Assembly (NCBI GenBank): GCA_030063045.1
Contig: JAQSEB010000015.1
Span: 1,922,001 to 1,986,000 of the forward strand
Length of the DNA stretch: 64,000 nt
Reading direction: 5' to 3'
Source: Pratylenchus scribneri
Taxonomy: Eukaryota; Nematoda; Chromadorea; Rhabditida; Pratylenchidae
Shown: positions 42,901 through 54,529 of the stretch, in pieces
How positions within the stretch are numbered: position 1 is the first letter of the stretch
Layout of the letters: each line of letters begins with the position of its first letter
The notes under the pieces: model-generated
What the model saw: the letters and a program-made list of their open reading frames with translations, nothing else
Told to the model about the DNA's origin: nothing
Database searches by the model: none
Translations under genes and position numbers: made by a program

Positions 42901-45900
42901 AGACCATACAAACCTTATACCATTTTGTAGATCTCATCGAGACGCATCGAATGGTCTATAATTTGTCATGGTTTGGCCCAAAATAAAAGAGTTTAAAACC
43001 AAAAACTTAAAAATGATTTAATACCATTTAATTTTGACCAAACTCTGACAAATTATATACCAATCGATGCGTTTTGAAGAGATCTACAAAATGGTATAAG
43101 GTTTGTTGGGTCCAAAACCGGTTTCTGATTTATTATAGTCGAAAACGCACATAATTGCAGAATTGTGGACATGCCCATAATTGCATAGCCCTTTATCTCT
43201 TGTGGAGATGACCCCGGACGGAAATTGGATACTTATTTCGTTTGTATATCCTCTTTTTGGGTCAACTTTGTAAAAAGAAGGCTCCCCATTTAGGTCATCA
43301 GGATTAAGATTAAGGCCATTAAGGGTTACCTGGGATGATTCCTAACCAGTGTTGCACAAAATTTGAGACATCCGTCTTCTCGTCCGTCCCCTATTTTTCA
43401 ATTTTTCTCTCGTCCGTCCGCTCGTCCGTCCTTTATTTTTTCATTTTCTCTCGTCCGTCCTCTCGTCCCGTTCTCGTCCTTTCTCGTCTTTCAATAAATT
43501 TTTAAAAATTTCAAAAATGCATAAAAAAAGAAAATAAAATTTATTCAAACTAATTTGGAAATTGGAATAGCTAAATATAGGGCAATAATATAATAAAACT
43601 AATGCAAATAATTGATGTATTTATTTTTTTATTGATTTTTTTTTGCCTATTGCCTGCCTTTTTTGCTTTTTTCTTTTATCGCTCGTCCGTTCTTTTATCG
43701 CTCGTCCGTCCTCTCGTCCGTCTTTACTAAGGACGAGACGAGGACGAGACGAGAGGAAGGACGAAGACGAGGACGTTTTGTGCAACACTGTTCCTATCCC
43801 TGATTGACCCTACATAATCCTAACCCAAATTCTGATGTACCAAAAGGAGGAACCCTTCACTTTTTCCCTTCTCAATAAAAAAAGATAATAGAAAAGATAT
43901 AATTATCCTAAATTGATTAATTTTGGAATTATAATGTTGGCTAATTCCGAAATTAATTTTCAATATTGGCCGCAACAATAATAATAAAATTGCGAGTAAA
44001 AAAAATTACCATAGATTAAGGTCGAAAAATGGACTTATCTGAATTTTTGACTGGATGATAAAGGGGAAAAATGTCTCCGGCAAAGAAATATGAATGATGC
44101 TGTTGGTGGTAACTGGTAAGAAAGAATTGAGCCATTAATGGGTCCAATAAAGGAAGAATTGGCCAAGAGAAGATGAAGGGGAGAAAAGTAATAGAAAGAT
44201 TTTCCTGTTCAGAACTTTATACTCAGTTTGATATAGAAATTTTACAGACTAAAAGTGAAATTGCCGAAGAAAAGGAATTAAAAAAAGCCGAAGAGGAAAA
44301 AATAACATTAACTTGGAAAATTCGTTCGAATTTGTCAACATATTCCGCTCATTTCTCTTCGCAAATTTCTCTTCTTCATTCTTCAACTTATATATCTTTT
44401 GAACGTTGTAATTCCGCTGCCGCTGTTTTCATAGCCAAAACTCTTGCGTTGATGTCCTCTGCCAATACTATGTGATAATTGTTAAGACCAATTTTTGCCA
44501 AATATTGTTGCAACTCCATTGAAGCATCGTTTGCATGATTCAAAATGGATTGGCAAATGACTTCCACGTCGGCATTTTGTTTCAATGCTTCAACAAGCAA
44601 TTTGCATTGTGGCAGATTGGTTAAATGCTTTAAAGTCTCATAATTTTCCTCAAATTCTCCTTTCTCTGCCTGAATCTTGTCTTTTGCCATTTTTCGAGCA
44701 TGTTCACTTTTGGCACTTTGACCAAATTGCGCAGACATAAGCATTAAGAAAATAATAATTGGGAAGGAAGAGAACATTTTTTAATGTGGATATTTCTTTG
44801 GTTAATTTTAATTTTATGGAGCTATCAAAGACAATTTTCAAAGCAATATATATTATGGCCAAATGAGGAAGAAAAATTTCTAAAAATTGGCCACAATAAT
44901 TTCCTCTCTAATGTTATTTTGATCAATTTGGGTTCATTTTAGAATAAATGGGAAGGGAAATTTTATCAGAAATGGGCTATTTTCAGATCCTTTGTTTGTT
45001 AGCACTGCCTTCTCTGTATTGGATTTTGATGGGGGATGGAAAATAAAAGTGTAGTTTGTTTTAAGGTGGGGAAAAGGCACAGCTCGGCGGATTTGGGTGG
45101 GGACTGGGGAGTAGGCCCAGCTTGGATTTAGGGAGGAAGGCACCTCCTTGTTTTGGATTTGGGTGGGGGAAAATGACCGAGGCTGAATTTGGAGAGGAGA
45201 GGCTGTGCATTGATTTGGGTGTAGGATGTGCCGCAGTGTTTTTCTGTCCCTGCGAAGCCTGTCCTGTCCCACCCTGTCTCTGTCCCTGTCTCTGTCTCTG
45301 TCCTGTCCTGTCCTGGCTTTGAAAGACAGAGACAGAGACAGGACAGAGTAATTTACGAGAAAGACAGGACAGGCCATCTCTCCTGTCCCGGCATTGAAAG
45401 ACAGGGACAGGACAGAGACAGGACATATTTCAGGACAGATCCTGTTAGGGACAGATTTTGGGACAGATTTTTGGTCTGTCTCTGTCTCTGTCCCTGTCCT
45501 GTCTCTGTCCCTGTCCCGCCACCAGGGACAGAGACAGGGACAGGAGAGATGCATTTTTGGGAGAGACAGATTTGAAATCTGTCCCTGTCCCACCACCAGG
45601 GACAGAGACAGGGACAGGAGAGACAGATAAAACCAGGGACAGAAAAACACTGATGTGCCGATGCCGATCTCGGATTTAGGGAGGAAGGCCCTGCTTTGGA
45701 TTTGGGCAGGAAAAGGTCCTATTTTGGATTTGGGCAGAAAGGCCCATCATTTTGGTGGATGATTTTGGGTGTTTTGATTTGGGTGGGGGATGTGGATACC
45801 AAAAAAAAACCAAACTACGAAGTCCTTAAATTAGAAAATTATCAAAAACAAAAAAAAAGAAGACTTCAATTTTCCAATATTTCTACCTAATTAATTACTT

Positions 45901-48900
45901 TGATCTATATTTTCTTAATAATCAACATTAATTCTTTAGACGTTAATAATCTCGATTAGATCAAAAAAATTGATATACTATTTGTACTAAAATCTGAAAA
46001 CAACCAAAATTATTTAAATAAATAAATGCAAGGTCAAAAAGTCAAAAGTCTTACTAAAAATATCGGTGTTAGACCTTTTAGCAGTACCGACATTTTATTT
46101 TTTTTTCTATTTGCTCATCGAGGTAAAATTCAATCCAGGTAAGTGATATCGCAAAACCCAAAATATCTTCGATATTTTAACATTTTTATTTTCAAGAAAT
46201 TCAACAATAAAAAAGGTAATTATATATTTGAATCTAATAACCAACTTTTCTGAGGAAAAGCAATTTTTTTTATAAAACTTTTAAAAATTTCGAATGACAT
46301 ATCATCTTCCTTAAGATTACTTACTATTACTAGTTGAGCATTGATTGAGCTATGACCAAAAGAATAGCCAAGTTCAGAGAAATGCCTCTATTTGGGATAT
46401 TTCCTAATTAAATAACTTCAAAATATCCAAGGATTCTGTTCAAAATGCCGGACAACATGACAGAGAAACAATGTGCCCTTTTACATTTGGGTGGCAAAAA
46501 AAGTTTGATCAATGTCACTGTGACGGATTTGCGCCGTCAACCGTTGGATCTGTTCGACAAGGATTTTAAGCCATTGGATTTGACGCAAAAATTCCCTCAA
46601 CAATTTCCGGATTTGGCCAATCGAAAATATCGCATCAGTAAGCAACAAGGTCTTTGGTTCATTTTGCTGGACTTTTCGCCTCCATTTGCGGTTGTCCAAA
46701 ATATTAGTGTTTATGGATGGTTGCCAATGAAAGTTAAAATTGTGAGTGAAAAATGGGAGGAAAAATATTTTATAAAAATTTAATTAAAAAATAAATAAAT
46801 TTAAAAAAATAAATAAAGTATTGAAATTTTTGAAATTTTATATAAAAATCAATTCAACAATTCAAATTTAAAAAAGTAATTGTTCAATAGTCTGGTTCAA
46901 GCTAAATCATTTCTTAATTAGGCCTTACTTTAATAAAAATTTTTAAATTTATTACTCTCATAATTTTCCGAATGGCACTCTAAATTTTTTAATTAGCGCA
47001 CAAAACTAGACATTTCAGTAACATATTAAACTCTTCCCCATGACTAAGCAAATTTTTAAAGGCGGTCGAATAAATTTTCCAATGGTAAATTTATTCTAAT
47101 ACCACATTAATTAATCAATTGCATTCAAAATTTCCTAATTGGCCGCTAAATTTTCAAATGCGACCTCAAATCTCCCGTGGAATCTCAAATTTCTGAACCG
47201 CAACTTGAATTTCTAAATGACATGCAAAATTTCCAATGACACATTTTTTCAAGGGTATTCAAAAGTTTCCTTTAGGTCATTAAATTTTTTATGACATGGA
47301 AATTCTTTAAAAATCTTTTAATGGGTCGGAAAATTCATGCATAATGTCTAACTCCTAATGGTAGCCTAAATTATTTAAAGGCATCAATGATGAGTTTCTA
47401 GTGGCTTTTATTTCAATTAAAAAATTCACCAAAAATTTTTCTCTAAATTAATAATTTTTAATCAATTCAATTATCATTTTTTAAGCTTTATTAAATGAAT
47501 TTTACCCCTTTCTAGACGGGTGGCCCCATCAAACCATGCAAATTGGATTGGCAATTGATTCAGAGCAGAGAAGTTTCGGGCGGTTTGGTGGCCAGTCGTC
47601 TTCGCATTTCCTACACTTTGAGCACCGGCCTTCAGAACACAGTTACCAATACAAATGGCACAACAAATCAAACACTGAAAACGAATTCAACGGAGAAGAA
47701 AAAAGGTGGATAAATGTCTTTGCGCCATTTTCAATTTAAAAAATTTAGTATATTTGTACTTTTGCCGTTTACGTTCCCTTTTTTAGAAGTGAAGTTTCTC
47801 TCTTATGGGTCATCCAGAATTAGTGATAGAGTCATTAGGGAAAAATCCGTACTGCGACACTTGCGGACGAAACTGTCTGGAGCCGAATATGGTAAAGCTG
47901 GAGTGGCATTGTTTATAGCATATTATTAGGCATAAAATTAGCTGCAAAATGACATCAAATGCACTGGCCTATGTTGAATATTCACCGAGTTATGGCCAAA
48001 AACCATTTATTTAATTAAAATTGCGATTTTTACGGTTTTTTGGCCATAATTCGGTGAATATTCAACATAGGCCAGTGCTTTTGATGTCATTTTGTAACTA
48101 ATTTTATGCCTAATAATATCCTATAAACAATGCCACTCCAGCTTTACCACCTTCGGCACCAGACCATTTTGTCCGCAATGTCGGGTCCGTAAGTGTCGGC
48201 CAACCGGAAAAATCAACTCAATGTTCTCTAACCCCTAAACTACAACACCTCTGCTGGGCCCTTATATCATCTCCGGGTTAAGCTAACCACGATAGGGCCC
48301 TTAACCCTGTGGTTTACTTAATTTGAGATGGGTTAGGGTCCCTCGTTAATAACGTACTCTCGTCTTAAACACGGGTTAGCTTAACTCAGATTAGCAGAAC
48401 CTGGGTTAAAACTATTAAATTCCTTTTTAAGAATTAATAAATTGAAATTTTTAATGTTTTAATTAATTTAATATAATAAATTAAACATATATAACCTTTC
48501 CAGTTTCCATTATTAAATAAAATTTTAATTGAAAATTATTTTTTCTAAATTTATAAAAATAATTTTTCTAATGGCTCATTTTTTAATATTAGATTATTTT
48601 GAAGCTTATGATGGAAAAAAAATTATATCCATAAAAAAATAATTTGCATTTATATTTTTTATGCATTTTTAAAAAATTTCCCCAATTTTAGAGCAGAGCA
48701 CACAAGCCGAAATAAATGGCGAGATGGTCCTGAGATTGTTGTGTAAGTACTTTTCAAATAAATTTAAAAGAGCGTTCATTCGGGCAATTTTTTATTGAAA
48801 AAATATAATTGAGGCTTAATTAATTTTAAATAGAATATTGAAAATTTTCATTTTATTCATCTTATCCTCAATTCATCATTTCTTATACTTCATCAGTCAT

Positions 48901-51900
48901 TTTCATCGTCTCCACTGTTCTTTCTTTTTAATTCTTCATCAACTTATCCATTCATTAATCTTTGAAGAACACTTTATTTTATTCTTCCAAATTAATAAAA
49001 ATGATTTTATTTTTTCTTGTCGCTCTTTTTTGTTACAGTAGGTGTCATTTTTTGAGGCCATAAAGCTTTCCCTAACTCCTAGCACTTATTCTTTAATTCC
49101 ATCCTGCCATGAATCTAACCTTTGATGCTGTCCTGTGTAATTTTTTAAAAATTTCTTAGGCCTAACTTGCTTTGTTGATTAAAGCTTATATTGAGGATAT
49201 TTCTTAATCAAACTATAGGGGTGAGATATCCGACTTAAAAAGAAACATAAAATTTTTATTAAAAATAAGTCTATTTTCTGACACTTTGACTTAGTATTGT
49301 TTAGTAATGAAATATTGATTGGTATATAAATTTTATTTTTGATTGTCCCCGTCGAATGTATCGACGGGGACACGAAGATGTTTCGAATATATCGACGGGG
49401 ACCGAAGATATCCCCGTCGAATGTATCGCTGTGTAATTTTTTAAAAATTTCCTAGGCCTAATTTGCTTTGTTCACCTTGAGCCCTAATACCTAGTCATGA
49501 GAGTCATGACCAAGTTATATGACTTCAAAAATTTAATATTTTTCGTCACGAAAGAATTAGTGTAAATTAATTCTTTTTTGTTTGTATTAACTATTAATTT
49601 AATATTTTTCCTTATTCTTTATGCAAAATATTTTTTGATAATTTATTATTAAAATGAAAAATACAATGTTAAATATTTAATTGTACAATTTTCTCGTTAA
49701 CAACTTAGGATAGAAATATTTATGTATTTGACGAAATTTGCAGCAATGTTGGCTGGTCCCATTGGGATGGCTGTGAGTATGGCTATGCAAATCCCTGGAG
49801 TTTCGGAATCGGCCCAAATGACTGGCATAAAAGCAGCGATATCCGTGAATATTTTTTTTTATTTATAAAATAAGATTTATACTTAAATATTTGCTAGTTA
49901 ACTTACCGTATTTATTCTATTTTTAGCCTCAGTGCTTATAAATTTCAGAGACCTTCTGAGGTGGGAACTTTTCTGTTTTTTGAGACAAAAAAGCTTATTT
50001 GGGCTTAATTTTTTACCTAAAAATTGATTTTTTTTTACATGAATTTTTCGATGAGTGGGAGGAGGGGGTAAAATAGAGATGGGGCTTAAAATATAATAAA
50101 TACGGTATTATATTCTTTTATAAATTTTTACTTATTTTTTTACTTATTTTCCCATTTTTATAATGTGAATTTCTATATTTTAATTTCCCTCACAAAAAAG
50201 CATTCATGGAGTAACACCCAAGGCTCACAAGAGATGGAAGGCAATTCGGCCAATGTGCAAGCTCAATCCTTTCAGACGACGAATAAGATGCGAACTGAAA
50301 CGGTGGAATTCTCCAATTTTGGTGGCACAGTCAACATTGAACAATTGGTCTATGAATGTGCGGGGATGGAAGTTCGACCTGATCAGGTACGCGTGAATTA
50401 GAACAAAATAGTTTATATGAAAATAATTCATATTGGAAAATAATATTAAAACAATTAATTATAATTTAACGAAATTTTTGCACTTGAATTTTGAATAACA
50501 AATCAATTTATCTATTAGATATTAGTTTTAAATTTAGCAAATTTTTTTATCATTTTATAGCCCAAATTGAGATGAATATATGATATAATTAATTTTTTGA
50601 TGGAAATTGCAAAAATTTATGAGCAAAAAACAGTAAAATATGTTAAAATTTAAATTTATTTTTTGGCAATTAACTTTTGGCCAATTACTAATAATTGATC
50701 AACAAGAATTACACGTTCATATAAAAGTGTAATAATCAGCTTGAAAATCACTGAAATAATTGTCAAATACGCAAAATTTCGACTAGTCCTATTCGCCATT
50801 ATTTCTCAATTTTAATCTAAAAAAATCAAACTGTAAATTAAATTTTTCCCTAAACACAGATTCGTTACCGTGACCCGGAAGGGAATGCACTCCTTCCTGA
50901 TTTGATTGAGACCAACGAATTATCAACTGAACTTGGGGGTGATGATGATAATGACGACGTAGATGAGGATGCACCCGATCCGTATGATAGTAAGAAATTT
51001 TGGCTTTTAAATATATGTTCACTTAAATATAGTTAAAATTTTATTTCAATAAAATTTTAAAACATTCATATTGAAAATTCGGCATTTTGAGTTCCTTATT
51101 ATGTGTCATTGGACAATTTAGTAATTAATTTGTGTCTAATATGTCTTTAAAATTTATTCTTTTGTTGCCGAATTTTTTGGCCATAAAAATTTAGGCAAAA
51201 TATTTCTATAAAAAAAGCTAACTTCAGAAAAATGTAACCAAAATGCTTCTATTAAAGTAAACTTACCCCAGAAAAATGGTAAAGCTAGGGTCAACTTTCC
51301 TAACTGTTAAAAAATAACCAAAAATTAAAATTCAAAAAAATTCCTTTGTCACAATTTAAAAAAAATTGAACTAAAGAAAAATTATTTTTTAAATTTTATT
51401 TGTGCCAAGAAATAATTTTGTTTACTTAAACGAATACAATTTTATATTATTCAAACAGCTTGCCTGGACAATGTACCCGAATGTCCGATTTGGTCAGGGC
51501 GCGGTGAATGCCATCATCGACGTGTTTTTATGCTGACTCGATGCAAAAAAAGTTGTGGAATTTGCAAAAAAGTCACTGTGGACAATAACTATTGGAAAGG
51601 GCAAAAGGAGCGACTTTTCAAGGAATATGGTCGGTTTAGGACCATTTTTGGGACAGAATAGATCAAAATACTTTTTCGTCTTTTTAAGCAAATGCTAATA
51701 AAATTTCAGATACTTTTCGTTTATCTGGTTCTAGATTTTTGCTCCTACCTTAATTTTCCCCAAAATTAGTCAACCCTAAAATTACCTAAAATCCTGTTTT
51801 TTCATCGTTTTACAATCAAATATTATTGCTAAAATAAGAATTTTAAAATAATTTTTTTTCAAATCTGTACCCAAATAACAGAAAAATACTGAATTTAATT

Positions 51901-52504
51901 TAATATTTGATAATTAAATTTTTATAGATGATTTTATATAATTCAAAATAAAACATTTTAAAAATTTTTTGTCAAATTATATTTCAATGAAAGGGCTCTT
52001 TGAGCTGGTTTTAGTCTATCAATTTGGTACGAAAAATATGAAAATAAAATTGGACCATTTTATTTGAACTGGGCAAAAGGCAATTTGCTCATAGGTTTGA
52101 TTTGAAAGTCGTTTGGAATTAATAGGTTTAGGCCCAGATTTCAGGCAAAATAAAGACCTAAAATTTAATTGATTTTGACAATTTTATTTTTGAATAAAAT
52201 TCTAAAAATATTCAAAAAATTTGAAAAATTAAAAGAAAAATTTTGAAAATTTTGAGACCACTTTTTAATGAGAATTAAAAATTTTAATAATAATTTTTCA
52301 TTCAAAAAATATTCAGAGGACCCTGTTGAATTGCCTTGCAAAGATGAGAACAATTATTGCGGAATTTTTACCCAACAAGGCCTTTGCCACAAAAACCCTC
52401 TTCTCATGTCCACATTTTGTCGATTCAGTTGCAAATTGTGCATCAGCAAAGAGGACATGCTGGCACGGCAGAAGGAAATTTTTGATCAAGAAGATGGCAT
52501 TTAA
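39982..52504 (+). CDS. 632-aa protein with N-terminal hydrophobic segment and two ShK domains
   Basis: Twelve exons keep one frame: 39982-40139, 40919-41062, 41465-41493, 42317-42524, 46432-46741, 47516-47705, 48692-48740, 49709-49844, 50201-50386, 50860-50989, 51459-51629 and 52317-52504. Residues 5-30 are hydrophobic (L-C-L-L-A-L-F-S-T-L-Y-V-L-F), a signal peptide or anchor. A long unrecognised region follows, with N-glycosylation-type sites and scattered Cys. Then come a second hydrophobic stretch near 365-390 (L-A-G-P-I-G-M-A-V-S-M-A), an acidic segment and two ShK/SXC domains at the C-terminus. Each has six Cys with the C-x6-C-x8-C-x10-C-x3-C-x2-C spacing. ShK domains fold with three disulfides and occur in many nematode secreted enzymes and surface proteins. 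No catalytic motif is seen, so function is unknown; an extracellular or cell-surface protein is likely. The exon 7 donor was placed 2 bp before a better-looking GTAAGT, because that one would cause a stop. Two separate genes joined by this model is the main alternative. Confidence 0.75.
40205..40425. mobile_element. F2 MITE in ShK-gene intron 1
   Basis: Left TAGTTGTGCCTTTTGTATCC and right GGATACAAATGGCACAAGTA are inverted, with GTGAAGAGTCCCGCC and TTAGGGTTAGG inside. The arrangement is that of the other F2 copies. Confidence 0.7.
42808..43215. mobile_element. F1 foldback element, copy 7, in ShK-gene intron 4
   Basis: Ends GGTGCTAGGTCATCTCCACA and TGTGGAGATGACCCCGGACG. The arms hold GATCTCATCGAGACGCATCG and CGATGCGTTTTGAAGAGATC. 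Close to copy 4 in structure, with the subterminal word CCACAATTCTGCAA. Confidence 0.85.
43222..43900. mobile_element. F2 MITE split by a hAT-like MITE
   Basis: The left part (GGATACTTATTTCGTTTGTA, 43222-43346) and the right part (43791-43900, ending near AAAAAAAGATAATAGAAAAG) are the two halves of one F2 copy; GGATCATCAGG-like and TGATTGACCCTA words match other copies. The 444-bp element at 43347-43790 lies between them. Confidence 0.7.
43347..43790. mobile_element. hAT-like MITE nested in an F2 element
   Basis: 444 bp with terminal inverted repeats CAGTGTTGCACAAAA and TTTTGTGCAACACTG. It is flanked by TTCCTAAC on the left and TTCCTATC on the right, a 7-of-8 match as expected for an 8-bp hAT target duplication. 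Subterminal DNA is made of CTCGTCCGTCC words and their complements. No transposase frame. Confidence 0.85.
44388..44777 (-). CDS. Secreted helical protein nested antisense in ShK-gene intron 4
   Basis: A single-exon frame of 129 codons. The first 21 or so residues (F-P-I-I-I-F-L-M-L-M-S-A-Q-F-G-Q-S) are a clear signal peptide. The mature part is strongly helical and charged, opens with S-E-H-A-R-K-M-A-K-D-K and has two Cys (near residues 58 and 74) that could pair. The base composition is coding-like and less AT-rich than the intron. I recognise no family with confidence; nematode secreted helical proteins such as the SXP/RAL-2 group are similar in general character but not in any motif I can point to. 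Expression would be opposite to the host gene. Confidence 0.65.
   Translation of the reverse strand: MFSSFPIIIFLMLMSAQFGQSAKSEHARKMAKDKIQAEKGEFEENYETLKHLTNLPQCKLLVEALKQNADVEVICQSILNHANDASMELQQYLAKIGLNNYHIVLAEDINARVLAMKTAAAELQRSKDI
45060..45800. repeat. GACAGGGACAGAGACA-rich foldback region
   Basis: Within ShK-gene intron 4. The left part is TTTGGGTGGGG words, then a core (45240-45640) of CTGTCCCTGTCTCTGT words followed by their complements, so that several segments can pair with each other; then further GATTTGGG words to 45790. Open frames occur on both strands because the words lack stop codons. None has support as a gene. Confidence 0.85.
47745..47850. mobile_element. Truncated F2 MITE
   Basis: Left end only (TTGTACTTTTGCCGTTTACG, then GAAGTGAAG). 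It is cut off where F3 copy 2 begins, so the F3 element arrived later or a deletion followed. Confidence 0.6.
47848..48235. mobile_element. F3 foldback element, copy 2
   Basis: Arms share GGCCTATGTTGAATATTCAC and its complement, GCATAAAATTAGCTGCAAAA, an AGCTGGAGTGGCATTG and CAATGCCACTCCAGCT pair, and outer TTGCGGAC / GTCCGCAA words. It lies in ShK-gene intron 6 and is better preserved than copy 1. Confidence 0.85.
48240..48420. repeat. Inverted repeat with GGGTTAAGCTAACC arms
   Basis: GGGTTAAGCTAACC near 48277 and CGGGTTAGCTTAACTC near 48373 are inverted, with GGGCCC-containing words between them. Possibly a small MITE; the boundaries are unclear. Confidence 0.45.
49340..49435. repeat. Short palindromic repeats with GTATCGACGGGG
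   Basis: CCCCGTCGAATGTATCGACG is a hairpin whose arms recur as ATATCGACGGGG and CCCCGTCGAATGTATCG within 90 bp, in ShK-gene intron 7. The role is unknown. Confidence 0.6.
49903..50111. mobile_element. F4 MITE, copy 2
   Basis: Ends TTACCGTATTTATT and AATAAATACGGTA. The inside matches copy 1 (TTATAAATTTCAGAGACCTTC, then ATGAATTTTTCGATGAGTGG). It lies in ShK-gene intron 8. The outer bases differ from copy 1, so these are old insertions. Confidence 0.75.
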
Positions 52505-52739
52505 AAAGGGATTGAAAAATTAAATTATTTAAATAATTGTGATATTTTTGAAATTGGGAGCATTCTGCTTCCTAAATTTGTGTTAACTAAATAATTAATA
52601 CGCGGAATTGAATTATCCAGATTTTTCACGAATTAAATAAATTGCCGAAAAATTTAACGAGTTCAAACATTTTTCCAGCATTTTTTCGTATAAAATGAAT
52701 TGAATAAATATTTGTAATTCGTAAAAATTTTTGCTTTTG

Positions 52740-54420
52740 TAATGGCCCTGTAAGAGTCCGAATTTTGCTTTAGGAATGGACCACTGTAGGAGTGAAGGCC
52801 GAAGGAGTCCGAATTTTGCCTGTAGGAGTCCGAATTTTGCTTTAGGAATGGACCTGTAGGAGTCCGAATTTTGCCTGTAGGGGTCCGAATTTTGCTTTAG
52901 GAATGGACCTGTAGGAGTCCGAATTTTGCCTGTAGGGGTCCGAATTTTGCCTGTAGGGGTCCGAATTTTGCTTTAGGAATGGACCTGTAGGAGTCCGAAT
53001 TTTGCCTGTAGGGGTCCGAATTTTGCCTGTAGGAGTCCGAATTTTGCCTGTAGGAGTCCGAATTTTGCCTGTAGGGGTCCGAATTTTGCTTTAGGAATGG
53101 ACCTGTAGGAGTCCGAATTTTGCCTGTAGGGGTCCGAATTTTGCTTTAGGAATGGACCTGTAGGAGTCCGAATTTTGCCTGTAGGGGTCCGAATTTTGCC
53201 TGTAGGGGTCCGAATTTTGCCTGTAGGGGTCCGAATTTTGCTTTAGGAATGGACCTGTAGGAGTCCGAATTTTGCCTGTAGGGGTCCGAATTTTGCCTGT
53301 AGGAGTCCGAATTTTGCCTGTAGGGGTCCGAATTTTGCTTTAGGAATGGACCTGTAGGAGTCCGAATTTTGCCTGTAGGGGTCCGAATTTTGCTTTAGGA
53401 ATGGACCTGTAGGAGTCCGAATTTTGCATGTAGGAGTCCGAATTTTGCCTGTAGGGGTCCGAATTTTGCCTGTAGGAGTCCGAATTTTGCCTGTAGGAGT
53501 CCGAATTTTGCCTGTAGGGGTCCGAATTTTGCTTTAGGAATGGACCTGTAGGAGTCCGAATTTTGCCTGTAGGGGTCCGAATTTTGCTTTAGGAATGGAC
53601 CTGTAGGAGTCCGAATTTTGCCTGTAGGGGTCCGAATTTTGCCTGTAGGGGTCCGAATTTTGCTTTAGGAATGGACCTGTAGGAGTCCGAATTTTGCCTG
53701 TAGGGGTCCGAATTTTGCCTGTAGGGGTCCGAATTTTGCTTTAGGAATGGACCTGTAGGAGTCCGAATTTTGCATGTAGGAGTCCGAATTTTGCCTGTAG
53801 GGGTCCGAATTTTGCCTGTAGGAGTCCGAATTTTGCCTGTAGGAGTCCGAATTTTGCCTGTAGGGGTCCGAATTTTGCTTTAGGAATGGACCTGTAGGAG
53901 TCCGAATTTTGCCTGTAGGGGTCCGAATTTTGCTTTAGGAATGGACCTGTAGGAGTCCGAATTTTGCCTGTAGGGGTCCGAATTTTGCCTGTAGGGGTCC
54001 GAATTTTGCTTTAGGAATGGACCTGTAGGAGTCCGAATTTTGCCTGTAGGGGTCCGAATTTTGCTTTAGGAATGGACCTGTAGGAGTCCGAATTTTGCCT
54101 GTAGGGGTCCGAATTTTGCTTTAGGAATGGACCTGTAGGAGTCCGAATTTTGCATGTAGGGGTCCGAATTTTGCCTGTAGGGGTCCGAATTTTGCTTTAG
54201 GAATGGACCTGTAGGAGTCCGAATTTTGCATGTAGGGGTCCGAATTTTGCCTGTAGGGGTCCGAATTTTGCTTTAGGAATGGACCTGTAGGAGTCCGAAT
54301 TTTGCCTGTAGGAGTCCGAATTTTGCTTTAGGAAATGTAGTCCGTAGGCCGAAGGAGTCCGAATTTTGCCTGTAGGAGTCCGAATTTTGCTTTAGGAATG
54401 GCCTTGAAGGTCCGGATTTT
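52740..54420. repeat. Satellite-like array of TCCGAATTTTGC units
   Basis: About 1.7 kb built from two alternating modules: a 21-bp unit (GCCTGTAGGGGTCCGAATTTT, with an AGGAGT variant) and a 34-bp unit that adds GCTTTAGGAATGGACC. Blocks of one long and one to four short units repeat as higher-order units. The first and last units are diverged (GAAGGCCGAAGG, GTAGTCCGTAGGCCGAAGG), as in arrays that grow from the middle. It starts 240 bp after the ShK gene. Confidence 0.95.
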
Positions 54421-54529
54421 GGTGTGTGCATTTTATTTTGGCTGTTTTACGCAACATTGCATCTCAACACCCATCGTGGCGAAAAACGCCTACTTAAAAT
54501 TAGAATGAATGGTGGCGAAAAACTGCGTA

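Noticed and set aside
44934..45679. Several long open frames on both strands rich in Arg, Asp, Ser, Cys and Pro
   Set aside because: They are translations of GACAGG words and their complements; both strands are open over the same bases and no start, signal or domain is seen.
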